NCBI GenBank assembly: GCA_027625915.1
Contig: JANTQA010000029.1
Coordinates: forward strand, 7,068,001 to 7,132,000
Reading direction: 5' to 3'
DNA from: Anaeramoeba flamelloides
Lineage: Eukaryota > Metamonada > Anaeramoebidae
DNA: 64,000 bases
A program made the position numbers and the translations under genes. Below, one piece after another: positions 52,646 to 64,000 of this stretch (within the stretch, counting starts at the first letter, position 1; each line of letters opens with the position of its first letter). The notes beneath the pieces were generated by a model. It had not been told where the DNA came from, did no database searches, and saw nothing but the letters and a program-made list of their open reading frames with translations.

Positions 52646-54727
52646 ATGGAAGGTGTCGAAAGAAAAATTCAAATGGGTCTTGATGAAATAATTAAAGAAC
52701 AACGAACAAAAAAAAAAAGCAATACCAACAAAAAACAAGTAACCAATCGAAATAAAAAAAATTTCAAAAACTTTAAAAGAAATGAAAGGAGTTATAATAG
52801 ATCTCAAAATAAATATTCTCGTTTCCTTGATGCAGCGTCTGGAAACGAAGTTATTAAAAATCCTAAAACATTTTATAAAAGAAGAAAGCCCTCAAATCTT
52901 TTTCGAAACAACAATAGAAAAAATGAAAAACAAAAAATTCGAATTAGCTCTGGTCCAAAAGGCAGATCATTTATTTCCAAGAATACAAACACTAATTTTA
53001 AAGCAAGAGAAAAAAGATTTCAAAATCCTAAAAAACAAAAGGTAAATTTCTTTTCTTTAATCTTTTTTTATTATTATTTCTTTTTCTTTTTCTTTTTCTT
53101 TTTTTTTTTCTTTTTCTTTTATTTTATTTTTTTTTATTTTGAAAAAATCGTTAAAAAAATAACAAAAAGAAAAAAACAAGTCAAAAACCCTCTTTTCTCG
53201 ATGAGCAAATTTTTAAACTTTTCGAAAAAGTGATAAAAAAGTCGTCATTGAAGGAATTGGGGTTAATTGGATTTGAAAGTATCTATGTTTTTTTGCTTTG
53301 CCAATAAAAAAAAATAAAGATCAGGAAAAGTAAAAATGAAAAGACTAAAAGGAAAAACAAAGATCTGAAAAGAGGATAATCCGCAGTTTGGTTAATACTA
53401 TCCAAATCTAGAAACAACTTCAAAATTAATTTTCATAAGATTTTGTTTCCTTTGAAAAGCGGATAAACAAAATTAATTTCACTAATTTTCTTACAAAGGG
53501 ATATTTACCAAACCTATGAAAAAACTTACATTCTTTGATTTAGTTTAAAATTTTCTTTCAAAGCCTTTTTTAAAAAGTGTGAAAGTAAAAAAGTTTTTTG
53601 GATAGAGTACGTAAATGGTTTGATAGAAGTTTGTCAACTTTTTTTCAAATACTTTAGAACAATTTTTTTGTTGTATTTTTTGAAAATGCTGTCCAATTTT
53701 GCTTCTCTATTGATCTGTTGTTTTCATTAACTATTATTATTCATTGATAAACTTAACTGTTTGTTTTTCGAATGATGAATATCACTTTAAAACTTTTTTG
53801 TTTTTGATTCAAATTATGTGGTTAAAATTAAATTTGTGAAAGCACTTTTAAAAAAGTTTTAATTCTTAACAAGTTTTCACTTTTTTAAAATAGAAAACTT
53901 CAAAAAAGTAAGAACTATTTTAAAACGGCTGCGGTTTATTTATATATATATTATATCGTTTAGAGTAGTTCTCCTCGGATAAGCTATTTTGAAATTACAT
54001 CCTAAAATGTTCTATAACAGTTTTACAAAGTTCACCCGAGATCTGTATCATTGAAATATCTAAATGGCTTTGTATCTCTTTAAAATGTATCCCAATATAA
54101 AATTTTTTTAAAACATGTTGTAAAGGTGTTATAAACGTTTAAAATCTCATAAAATTTTATAATTGCAACTTTTATAACATTTATTTTTGATATCAAATGT
54201 GTTATAAAATTTGTAACTTGTTATAAACCTGTTAGAAGAATATTTTTTTCAAAAATATGTAAAAAATCATCATATAAAAGGGAATTTTGTAATAAAAATG
54301 TTATTTAGATGTTATAAAAATTTTTTTTAAATAGGGAAAGAAAGAATTAAAATGAAAAATGAAACAAATCTATTAATTAATAAAACTAAAAATAATCTTT
54401 ATAATTCTATTTATTTAATTTATTTTTTTATTATTCAATAGATCAATAAAACAAATGTATTCAAAGCAAAGAAAAATGAAACAGAACAAAAAAAAAGTAC
54501 AAACGTGAATGATCGTGGTCCAGTAAATTTTTTTTTTTTTTTCTTAATATTTTATATTATTTAATTTCCAAATTAATTTTTTTTATTTTTTTATTTATTT
54601 TTATAAATTTCTAAAAATATAGATTATTTTTGATGGCAAATCTTATAATGGCGTAAAGAAACGTAACACCAATAAAAGACCACAAAAAACAAAAACATTA
54701 CCAACACGAAAATATACAAGAAAATAA
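52646..54727 (+). CDS. Small basic protein with N-terminal UAP56-binding motif (UIF/ALY-like mRNA export adaptor?)
   Basis: Exons 52646-53041, 54442-54522 and 54623-54727; all junctions are phase 0, giving 193 residues. Donors are GTAAAT in both introns (1400 and 100 bp); acceptors are AATAG and TATAG. The N-terminal IQMGLDEIIKEQR matches the UAP56-binding motif (LDxIIK core) found near the start of ALY, UIF/FYTTD1 and CHTOP, which hand mRNA to the export receptor through the helicase UAP56. The rest is strongly basic (Lys, Arg, Asn) with no RRM and no RGG repeats, so UIF is a better comparison than ALY. The C-terminus is VKKRNTNKRPQ then TLPTRKYTRK. RNA binding through the basic body is inferred. 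It could instead be an unrelated basic nuclear protein. The frame of exon 1 runs on into poly-T intron sequence, and the splice reading removes this. Confidence 0.6.
53042..54441. other. 1.4 kb intron of the UAP56-motif gene
   Basis: Runs from a GTAAAT donor to an AATAG acceptor. A T-rich tract starts just after the donor (53060-53140). The part 54070-54310 has many loosely repeated GTTATAA/TTATAAC words. No gene is seen. Confidence 0.5.
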
Positions 54728-54777
54728 ATTCATTAAAACAAAATCAAGAATAATAATTTCAATCGAACAAAGAAGAG

Positions 54778-54800
54778 TATATATATATATATATATATAC
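54778..54800. repeat. (TA)n microsatellite
   Basis: TA tract about 50 bases after the stop of the UAP56-motif gene, likely within its 3' UTR. Confidence 0.85.
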
Positions 54801-55290
54801 TCTAATTCCTTTTACTTTATCTCACTTATTCTTTGGGAAAATTTTATCAATATATTATTATTTTTTGCGATGTTCGTAAAAAAATTTAATAATTATTCAG
54901 AAAATTGATAGATTTTCTTGATAATCAGAACTCTTCAAAATGATAATAAAATTTCTTTACAAAAAAAAAAAAAAAAAAAATGTTTCGTTCGTTTGTTGGA
55001 TAATTGCTTATTAAAGATTTTATTTTTTTCATCAAATTGAAAAGAAATAATAATGATATTAAATAAGAAAAATTGATCAATAATTGATGAAAGTATCTTA
55101 TCTAGAAATATGCTTATTGTTCTCTTTCTTTTTATATTTACATAATAATACTGATTATTTTTATTATGAATTCTTTTTAATGGATATTAATTTTTTAATG
55201 GTAATTAATTTTTGGTTTTGACTGCTATATTGAAAAAACTGGATAATATTTTTGTTTATAACGCTTCTCTTAATTAGTTACCCATTTTGC

Positions 55291-55305
55291 ATATATATAT
55301 ATATA
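55291..55305. repeat. (TA)n microsatellite
   Basis: TA tract that runs into the left end of the inverted-repeat element at 55304. Confidence 0.85.
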
Positions 55306-56008
55306 AACTCTGTTTCAGTCAAAGGGGCCCAACGTTTTTTTCAAATATCAATTATTTTATATAATTGACCTTTGAAGAACAAATAAGAAATAAACAGAAT
55401 AATACACCTCAAAGAAATGTTGATACATGTCTGAAAGAATATTAATAAATCAATAGCTTTTCTTAAAAATTGAAAAACTCAAATTCTTAGGGCCCTATTG
55501 AGAAAAACAACGATGTTTGTTTTGAACTTCTACTGGTATTTGAATAATAAATATCAAACATTTTTAACTTCATTTTCCATACTTTTCTTTTAGAAATCAA
55601 GCCCTCAAACAAAGTTTGTTGGTATTTGTGGTCTCTATTTGAAAAAGGAAATGAAAATGAAGTGAAAATTTTTCACATTTATTAAACAAATATCAAGATC
55701 AAAGATCAAATTGAATTGCAATAGAAATCAATATGATTTCTCAACAATCTTTACATGGTTTCAATGACATTAGAATAACAAGTTTTGACCAAGTGACTAT
55801 TGATCTTGCAATAAAAAATTTTTGCAAATGAATGACGTTTTTAAAAAAAAATCGAAAAAAAAAAACAAAAATGTGTAGAAATGTGAAAAAAATGATTTCA
55901 ATTTTAAAAATTTCCAAAATAAAATTTTTCTTCTAATATCTATGCAAACCCTTTAAACACGCGTATTATACCATTACAACTGGGCCCCTTTGACTGAAAA
56001 ATAGTTTA
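55304..56008. mobile_element. Non-autonomous inverted-repeat element, TAAACYC family, copy 3
   Basis: Left end TAAACTCTGTTTCAGTCAAA followed by GGGGCCCAA; right end in reverse complement TAAACTATTTTTCAGTCAAA followed by GGGGCCCAG. 705 bp, no coding capacity. This copy has the best-matched ends of the family. Confidence 0.85.
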
Positions 56009-56742
56009 TTTGGTTTGTCAAATGAACCATAATCAATCAACATTTCCAAATGAAACCAAAATCCAAATAATTAATTTATATACAAAGCATTTCCAAATTT
56101 GTGTGAAACTTTGAAAAATATTCACATAAAAAAATTGAAAAACAATAATTAGTGTAATGAAATGAAAAATCAATTTTTTTGTTATTTTAGTGATACGATA
56201 CATGATTCATACCTTGAAAATAAATATTTATTTTTGGATGAATTGCCAATGTCATATATTTTGAGATCTCTTTTTCAAAAAATGAATCACAGAAACAGGA
56301 ACATTTTTTCACATAATTTCACAAAAAGAAATTAAGTTGTGAAATTGCTGTAAAAATATTTTCTCGACCACCTCGACTAGTTTAATAGAGTTATTAAACC
56401 TATATAAAATTTTATTATTTACTCTCTTTTTCACAAATAATTTGTGAATTGGTAACAAAAATTTACAAAAAATGGAACAAGGATTGAAAGTGTGTAAAAT
56501 TTTGGTGCTTTTATCAATAATTTTAAAAAAATCAATTCAACTTTTTTTTTTATTTTGGTGAACTTTTGTGAAAAATTAATTTTTTGTCAACAGTTAAAAT
56601 ATAAATGCTGTAGAACAAATACATCAAGGTTATGAGAAATTCTAGATGAGATCAACTTCAATCAAAGTTTTGATTCTAAAACAAAAACAGTTTAAAAAGA
56701 TTAAATCTATTCAACAGCAATAAAGTAAACTAAACCCCAATT

Positions 56743-56937
56743 CAAAATTTTTAACACACCAAAATTCGATTTTTGAAAAAAAAAAACTTATTTAATCAAT
56801 TCAAGAAGAAATACCAAATTAGAACTATTTGCTAATTGAAATGTTAACTCTTTTTTATAAATTACAATACTTGCAAAACAAAAAATAATTAATTATCGAT
56901 ACAAATAAATCTAGGGTGTGTTAAAAATTTTGGAGAG
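56743..56937. mobile_element. ~195 bp inverted-repeat element (MITE candidate)
   Basis: The left end has CAAAATTTTTAACACACC and the right end in reverse complement has CCAAAATTTTTAACACACCC. Only one copy was found in the window. Confidence 0.45.
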
Positions 56938-58148
56938 AGCAAAACAAAAAAATTTATTCGTAAATTTGTTTAAATTCTATTAGAAATATTGATCGATCAA
57001 AAGGTTAGATACCATTGACTAATTTTATTTGGGTTATTCTATTTGGAACAACTCAACTTTAGCATAATATCAATTGTTCAAAAAAATTTTGATCCAACGA
57101 AATAAATTATGTAATTCAAACAATGAAATGAAAACAAAAACTAAAAGATGAAAAAATGATTTTCATATTTTACAAAAATCAAAATTATCTTCAATTTCAA
57201 TGAAATTGCATTATTGTGATTGTTGAGAACTTTTTAGCTATGTGGAAAATTTTGAATTTTAGTTTATTTTTTAAAAAAATTGATTCACTTTATATCGTTA
57301 TTGAATGTGGTTTTGTGTGGCTTTATCCATATTCTTTTTATTAAAATATTTTCAGTTTTTAGATCAGAATCAATTTTTTCTAATTTCATCAAATTCTTGT
57401 TTTTCTTTTGTTTTTCTTTAAATTTCTTTTTCATATTTTTGTTTTTCTTTTTTTTTTTTTTTTTTTTTTTTTTCACCAGATTAAACAGTATAAAAAAAGA
57501 TCGAAAAGACACATAAAGATTTGTATAATTGGAGTATGTGATTTCTTATAAAATGAATTTAATTATTAGCAAAAATTTTCTTGTTAAGTTTTTTTCAGTA
57601 AAAGTTCAGTAATAAAAAATCAGTTATGCTCATTTCAAAAATTGTGGCTCACTTTTTTTGAGTTTTTGTTTTTATTTTTTTTTAATTCTTAAAATATTAG
57701 GTTTTTATCTGTTTGGAAAACTTTTAAAAGCGAATTACAAATCATATTAAAAATTTTTTTGTTATTGAATACAAAAGAATAATTTTTTGTTTCAATTTAT
57801 TATTTCGAGTGAGTTACAATTTTTAAAATAGAATTTAATTTATATTCAAACGAAATATTAATTCAATTGTCAAACAATAATAGATTTTTTTTCTGTTACA
57901 ACTATTATATATTCACTGCACCTTTTGAGAGAGAGAAAAAAATGTGTTTTTGTTTACAAATTGTTTCAAAAAAAAGATACAGGAAAAATTTCTATTTTTC
58001 AATTATAAAAATGAAAAAGAAAATTGTGTAAAAATTTGTTAATTTTTTTTTATTTTTTTTTTATCAAAGCTCTTATGATTAGAAACCATAAGGACATTAA
58101 AGAAAAAATTATTAGTAAAAAATTGAAGACAGAAAATAATTAAAATAG

Positions 58149-58149
<1 letters not shown>

Positions 58150-58182
<33 letters not shown>
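58150..58182. repeat. (TA)n microsatellite
   Basis: The longest TA tract in the window, about 16 units. I could not pair the adjacent AAGGTGGGAACTC with an inverted partner. Confidence 0.9.
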
Positions 58183-58185
<3 letters not shown>

Positions 58186-58989
58186 GGGAACTCATGTTCC
58201 AACTCTTAGAGGTTGTTTCTAAGTTTTTTTCATTTGATATAATTGATTAAAATCTGACATTTTATCTATTCTTTCAAATTAAAAAATTCTACAATAAAAA
58301 TAGATAAGAGAAGCTATTTCCAAAAAAGTGGGGAGAATTTATTTTCAAATATATTTATTAAACCCAATCTTCAAAAAAGTATTTAAATATAAAAAATCAT
58401 TAAATACCGTTTATAGATTCCTGAGAATAATTCAATTTGTTTCTTAGTATTAGGTCACATAGAGAAAAGAAATTTAATTTTTTGATCTCAATTTTATCAG
58501 ATATTTTTTAGGGTGAAAATTGGTGTGTATTATTTTATTTTTGATCGAAAAAATAGTTTTCATAACTCGTTTAAACTAAACAAATTTTCAAATAGAAGTG
58601 ATAATATATGATTCTGTTTGTTTGTTTAAATTATCAAATGTACACTTTCGAAATTTTCAGTTTTTTATTGAAATTATCTTGCCTATGGTACACTGTTTTC
58701 TCCAAAAAATTGCTATTTTTTTTTTATTATTATTAGGGAGTATTTCATCAAATATATTTTGAAATAAATATCAAAGTCATTGATTCAATGGGTAGTAATA
58801 TTTCACTTAATTTGGTATTGTCAATTAATGAATACCTTCACTAACAAAGATGATTTTTTATGAAATGTAAAAAAAAATGTCTCATTTTTTTGGAAATACC
58901 TTATATGAAGTGGGTTTCTATTATAAAACTGTAACCGGTATAATAAACCTTACTATTTTTCATAAAGGTTTATCATTCAGTAAAATTTA

Positions 58990-59186
58990 TACAGTCAGTT
59001 CTACTTTTAAGGAACAAACTTTGAAAATAATTTAGACACAAAAAAATCTCAAATTAAAGTATAAATGCAAAAACTAGTAAAATAAATAGTGGGAAAAAAA
59101 TTCCAATAAAATGTGCCTTCATTAGAGATTTTTATTTTGTATTAAATTTCGTTGAAATTTTGTGCACTAAAAGTTGATTGGTTATA
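58990..59186. mobile_element. ~197 bp MITE, CAGTCAGTT family, copy 4
   Basis: Left end TACAGTCAGTTCTACTTTTA with AAAAAAATCTCAAATTAAAG inside. The right arm is diverged (GTGCACTAAAAGTTGATTGG) but in register. It is an old copy. Confidence 0.7.
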
Positions 59187-60710
59187 ATAGAGGAAAAAAA
59201 AATGTTACACATTTTTACCTTTAGTCATTGACAAACAAACCCATAAACAAATTTTCAATATTTTAGTTTTCAATGTTCCATATTCCAATTTTCGATATTT
59301 CAATAATAGTAGGCTTAAAAAATTTAAAAACAAGAATCAAAAAATATTTTGAAGTCACTGTGGTTTTTTTTTTTTACATTTTATGATTTATCTGATTTCT
59401 TTTCTTTTGAAACATAATTATTATCTTTTTTTTATTATAAAAAAACATATTCCTCTTATGGTGTAATTGAAATTGTAATTATTTTATATATCGTAGAAAT
59501 TGATTTATTGGTTTGATAAAAACAATTTTATAATAAATCATTAATTAATATGTCTTACAACTTTTAACGAGGAGTTGGAGTTGTGGTAACAGTTTAAAAA
59601 AAATAAATTCTACAAATGGTTTTTATTTACTAAATATATCATTTAAAATTAGTTAAAAAAAATGACTATTTTTGAGATCTCCAAAAATCACACAAAGAAT
59701 TTCGAAATGAAAATAAGTTCGAAATTCTATTTGAAAATTTGATAGAAAATAATATATCAAATTATTCTTTGATGTTAAATTCTATCTTCTTTTTGTGATT
59801 GTCCTTTTCATAGTAAGTAATATTTCCAATGTTCACAATGAACTTTTTAGTGAGAAGGTACAGATATATATTAAATTGTTAAAACTGATTCTGATTATTA
59901 ATATTTATATCAAAATTGAATATTTTCTTTTGAGAGTTCCGATTTAGCACAATTAATATTACTGTGATTATAAATCATCTAATTTTCATTTTAAAATGAA
60001 TTTTTGTCTTTATAGCAAAAAAAAAAAAAGGAATAAGTAAAATTAAAACAACAACTTCAATTTACAATTTTATCATTTTGAAAAAGGATGGTTTATTTTT
60101 TTTATTTCAAGCTTGAAGAAATATTTCAAACAAAATTATGGGGAATCGCTACACCAATAGATATGATAAAAATTTGAGAGGGATGAGAGAAGATTATTTT
60201 ATTTTAGTGGTGTGTTATTGTAGACACTCTAAAAAAAAATTTTAAAAATTATATGATATTTTTTTTTTTTAGTATTGTTAAACAATAAAAAAAAGAGAGA
60301 ACAGAATTAATAAAATGGTTCGATTTTTATTTTTTTTTATAATAAATATTTTATTTTGGAGACGATAATTTTAGATTCTTAGAGTAAAACTTTTAGTTAT
60401 TTTGTGGTTTAAAATTTGATAAAATATAATCATATTCACTTCTCCAATTCCATCAAATACAGGTGTTAAAAGCCCTAACAAGGTTTGTTTTGGGATAATT
60501 ATCAAATTTATGGGAACCTTCTAGCTATTAAAGTCCTATTCATATTTCCTTTTATGATTCTCCCAATTCTAATATTGTTGTTCTTTTTAAACAAAAACCT
60601 TTTCTACCAAATTTCACTAATAAAAAAAATCTTTTTTATTGCTTTTTGTTGTCATAATTAAAAAAAATTCATAAATGATTGAAAAAATTACAAATGAAAA
60701 AAATAAATGA

Positions 60711-60799
60711 CACAATAGAATGTTGAGATAAGGATAAAAGATCAGTTATTCAATATTCGAAACAGTATTTTAAGCAATTCAACTCAACATTCTATTGTG
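60711..60799. mobile_element. 89 bp MITE, AATAGAATGTTGAG family, copy 3 (best preserved)
   Basis: Ends are exact complements over CACAATAGAATGTTGAG. The interior has AAGGATAAAAGATCAG and a central AT-rich loop. No coding capacity. Confidence 0.8.
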
Positions 60800-61461
60800 G
60801 AAATTTCTTTGAGACTTTTGAAAAAAAAAAATTAAAAATCGAATGAATGAAGTACTTTTAATAATAAAAATCAATGAAGTTACAACCAAAGTAAAAAATT
60901 TTATTTCGTGATGCTCTTCAAAATTGCCAAAAATTAAAAATTTTCCTTTATTGTGGCTACTCCCTTAAAACAAAAAGAAAAAAATATATACTTGTTAGGA
61001 GTATAACAAAAATTTCAAAAAAAATGGTTTAAATCTGATAAAAAAACATTTAGTCTTGAAACAAAAAATTTATTATTTTGTTAATATACCTTTTGGTATT
61101 GAAGTAAATTGCATTTTATTGGAATTTTTTGGGAAATTAAAAGGTCTTCGTCAAGTCTAAGAATTATCTCTTTAGAACTTTTCTTAACTCTTTGGTTGAA
61201 ATTTCCAACAATAGCAACAACGACAAGGTAAAGTGAGAGCTTTCATTGGTTTTTTAATTGATAATTTTTAAATCAAAAAAAAATGACTGGTTAAAAAAAA
61301 ATGCTTTTAAAAAGAGAAAATTATATCCTTATGGAATAAAATGCTATATTTAAATTTTGGGTGTGTTGTTGAAGGAAATTTTTGCAAGAAGATGACCAAT
61401 TTACAAAATGGCGTCTATGATTGAAAATAGTACAATTATAAAGTGTATTTAAGGAACCCCT

Positions 61462-61862
61462 AAAATAAATCCACTAACAAGAAAGTATGAACCAAAACAT
61501 TGTTTAGTCATGATTGTTGTCTGTTGAGATCCAGAAGAAACTATTAATTCTCAAATTATTAACTATTCAAAATTCATACTAATTGAATTCTTAATTGGGA
61601 TTTGGTACTATTGTCTACCCCTTTTTTTTTCTCAAGGCAAGTATTATCTACTTTCCAATAAAAACAAGTGAAAAAATCAACTCCTTTCAACAATGGTTTT
61701 GGCTAGGGTTTTATTCACCAACTTACAATTAGGAATTCGATCAGCAAGAATTTCATATGGCTAGTAATTTGAGACTTAATAGTTTCTTCTGGATCTCAAC
61801 AGACAAAGATTATAATTAAAAAATGTTTTGGATCATACTTTCCTGGTAGTGGATTTATTTTT
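61462..61862. mobile_element. ~400 bp MITE with ~110 bp inverted arms
   Basis: The left arm has AAATAAATCCACTAACAAG, AAAGTATGAACCAAAACATT and GTCTGTTGAGATCCAGAAGA. The right arm in reverse complement has AAATAAATCCACTACCAGG, AAAGTATGATCCAAAACATT and GTCTGTTGAGATCCAGAAGA. Only one copy is in the window, with good arm identity, so a recent insertion is likely. Confidence 0.85.
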
Positions 61863-62412
61863 GAAAACCTGAACTTTTTTTCCAGGTTACATTGTTTTTC
61901 TTCAGTACTAAGTTCTTTCTTCAAATCACCAACAGAATATTTATTTAACCACTAAACAATTTTCACCAATTTACAAATATTGATCGTTTCACACTAATAT
62001 TTAAGACTTTTCATTTCAATTTCCTTTTTTTCAAATTTTGTTGCACAGTTTATCAGAAAGTATTGTTTTGTTTTGTTTATATGTAGGAAACTTTTTTGAA
62101 GTGTGTTGGATCTTTAAATTATTCCAAGTCAAGAACACTTTTTTAGAGTTAGTTCTCAGTTTTGAAAAAAATGCAAAACTCAAATTTTTTGTGTTTATTG
62201 GTATTCAGAAAGCGACGAGTTTTCAATATCAACAGACAAAAATGCCAACATATTTCTAAACCCAAAATTCAACATTAGTAAGAGAAATATTAAAAAATCT
62301 TTCATTTTTTATCTTTAATTACCAATTTGTTTCTTACATTAAAAAAAAAAAATATTTTATCAACAAAAGCACAATACCCATCTTATACCTTAACACAGTA
62401 CCGAATTTCAAA

Positions 62413-63028
62413 ATGAATTCCAAATTTTCCAAGAAACTTGAGAGAAGAAAACAAAAATATAAGGAAAAGTCCAACAAAAATTTGTCACATGCAAAAAGAA
62501 TCAAGCTACAAAAGCGACTCTCCAAAGAAAAAAGACAAAACCAATTAATGAAAAAAAGAAATTTAATAATTGAACCAGACTCTTCCGAGGAATACGATGA
62601 AGATTTAACTATTCCACCTGTTTGAATCATCTTATGTTTTTTTTTTTCTAAAAAATCAAACCAAAAAGGAATAAATTATTTTTACACTTGATGAACCAAT
62701 TTCTTTTTTTTTTTTTTTAATTTTTTTTTATTTATTTCTCTTTCTATTCTTCCTTGTTATTTGAAACATTTACTTGGAAAACTTTTAGTTGGAACAACTC
62801 CCAGAATTTATTGAAGGTGTAAAATCAAATGACATAAAAACAATTGAACATTCGACACAACAAATCAGAAAAATGCTCTGTTCAGATTCAGATCCACCAA
62901 TTGAGGAGGTGCTTGACTCGGGGCTACTACCATATTTTGTTGAAATGCTTAAAAAATTTGATAACATATTTCTACAAGTAACTATCTTTTTTTTTAAACT
63001 CTCACCAACAATCAAACAAACAAACAAA

Positions 63029-63062
<34 letters not shown>

Positions 63063-63932
63063 ATTGTGTTTATAAAATCTGACGATTTGTTAAACTTTTC
63101 CTTAATTTCAATCCTTTCTTTTGGAAAAGTTTTGGAAAAAAACACCACAACTGTTAATTGGAAAATAAAAGCAACAAAATTTCCCTTCTGCTTTTCGAAA
63201 AAAAAAAAAAAAACAAATCCTTCGTAGAAATAAATCCAGTCATCAAAGGATCTCAATTCTAAAAGGGAAATCAGAATTTTGCCAATAACTGATTTGTGGA
63301 ATTAAATAGTTGAATTTTGACTTTGATCTTTTCTCTGAAATAATTTTTTTTAAAAGGCTTGATAATTTTGTTCAATTTATTTTTCAACAAATTTTATGTT
63401 CTTATGAAATCAAGAAACACTTAATCTCAAAATTTTGAAAAACATACAAAATCAAAACATATTTTTTAGTCAGACTCAATAAAAACAATAAACTGTTTGG
63501 ATTTGGTTGTTTGTGGTCTTGGAAACAGAGAAAATCTTCAGGTTCAAACCAATTACTTTTTTTTAATATAAAAAAATCTTTCAAATTTTTTATGTTGCAC
63601 TCCCAAAAATTGAAACCTTTTGATCTTTTTTAAACGAGAATCTTTTTATTTAGAAATTAAATTGAAAATATGACTCAAGGATTTTTTTTGTTTTAAATAA
63701 TCAATGCTATGTGTTATTTTAATTTTAATTCCAATTCTGTACCTTTTAATTGCTTGATTTTTATTTTGGTATTTTTTCTCTAAAAACAATAAAATTAAAG
63801 TTTGAATCAGCCTGGATAATTTCAAATATTTGTGCTGGTACACATGAAGAAACAAAAGCAGTTGTTGATTTGGGTGCAATAGGAGCTTTAGTGGATTTAT
63901 TAAAGTCGGAAGAAGATAACATTGTTGAACAA
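62413..63932 (+). CDS. KPNA: Importin alpha (karyopherin alpha), 5' part; runs off the window
   Basis: Importin alpha binds nuclear localisation signals in the cytosol and carries cargo into the nucleus with importin beta. Exons seen are 62413-62619, 62789-62977 and 63801-63932, all phase 0, with introns of 169 bp (GTTTGA...TTTTAG) and 823 bp (GTAACT...AAAG), and a further donor (GTAAAC) after 63932. Exon 1 is an importin-beta-binding domain: RRKQKYKEKS, HAKRIKLQKR and EKRQNQLMKKRN are its basic clusters, followed by an acidic linker SSEEYDED. Exons 2-3 hold the first armadillo repeats: LPEFIEGVKSNDIKTIEHST, LLPYFVEMLK, and FESAWIISNICAGTHEETKA with VVDLGAIGALVDLLKS. The intron position before FESAW matches a natural repeat boundary. 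176 residues are visible of an expected 500 or more. The start is the only ATG preceding the basic domain. Confidence 0.9.
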
Positions 63933-64000
63933 GTAAACATTTTGAATTTTTTCTTTTCAATATATTTTTAAGCTTTCCTTTTCTTTTTCCTTTTGTTCGT

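Larger units (their letters stand above)
54728..62412. other. Intergenic, gene-free, MITE-rich
   Basis: About 7.7 kb, the longest gap. It contains five inverted-repeat elements (55304, 56743, 58990, 60711, 61462) and three (TA)n tracts. No open frame resembles a gene, and I found no tRNA-like cloverleaf. Confidence 0.7.

Noticed and set aside
57280-57516. Frame of 78 codons rich in Phe and its complement rich in Lys
   Set aside because: Produced by a long T-run; no start context, no conserved residues.
63480-63560. tRNA-like GGTTCAAACC
   Set aside because: No upstream A-box and no cloverleaf can be folded around it.

Overview
This is a very AT-rich nuclear segment from a unicellular eukaryote. 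The evidence is genes split by GT-AG introns, a nuclear-import receptor, a FANCM-type helicase, long Asn and Gln tracts encoded by AAT and CAA runs, many A/T homopolymers, and wide intergenic spaces full of transposon debris. The standard genetic code fits: the seven genes whose 3' end is in the window end in TAA or TGA, with no in-frame stops in their exons. The style resembles an amoeboid protist with an expanded genome (Anaeramoebae, Amoebozoa or Heterolobosea), but the sequence alone does not fix the lineage.

Eight genes can be supported. Five lie on the minus strand in the left two thirds: a BTB protein with a ThuA/glutamine-amidotransferase-like C-terminal domain (87-2042); a prokaryote-type S-adenosylhomocysteinase in three exons (8475-10301); an HSPA12-type divergent Hsp70 in three exons (15757-22500); a hyccin/FAM126 protein (29157-30386); and protein phosphatase 5, TPR plus catalytic domain, in three exons (33366-40256). 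Three lie on the plus strand in the right third: a 1811-residue FANCM/Mph1-type helicase in a single exon (43692-49127), a small basic protein with a UAP56-binding motif (52646-54727), and the 5' half of importin alpha (62413 to beyond the right edge). No operon-like arrangement is visible. PP5 (Hsp90-binding TPR clamp intact) and the Hsp70-like protein are loosely linked by chaperone biology, and the UAP56-motif protein and importin alpha by nucleocytoplasmic traffic.

The gaps and the two giant introns (4.7 kb in the Hsp70 gene, 5.3 kb in PP5; other introns are 96 to 1400 bases) are filled with mobile DNA. I find a pogo/Tigger-like DNA transposon with a broken DDE transposase, two pieces of one LINE family that share a 3' stem-loop before the A-tail, several families of short non-autonomous inverted-repeat elements in 3 to 4 copies each (one nested inside another), a 1.2 kb dispersed repeat in three copies, foldback elements, and a 1.25 kb element with clustered ATCGCGAT-type motifs in both arms.

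The most notable points are the archaeal/bacterial-type SAHH with acquired introns, the BTB-amidotransferase fusion, the conserved LINE 3' hairpin, and the element family whose ends sit on (TA)n tracts. I saw no CRISPR array, no convincing tRNA or rRNA gene, and no viral element. All exon boundaries were inferred by eye from reading frame, GT-AG sites and family alignment from memory.
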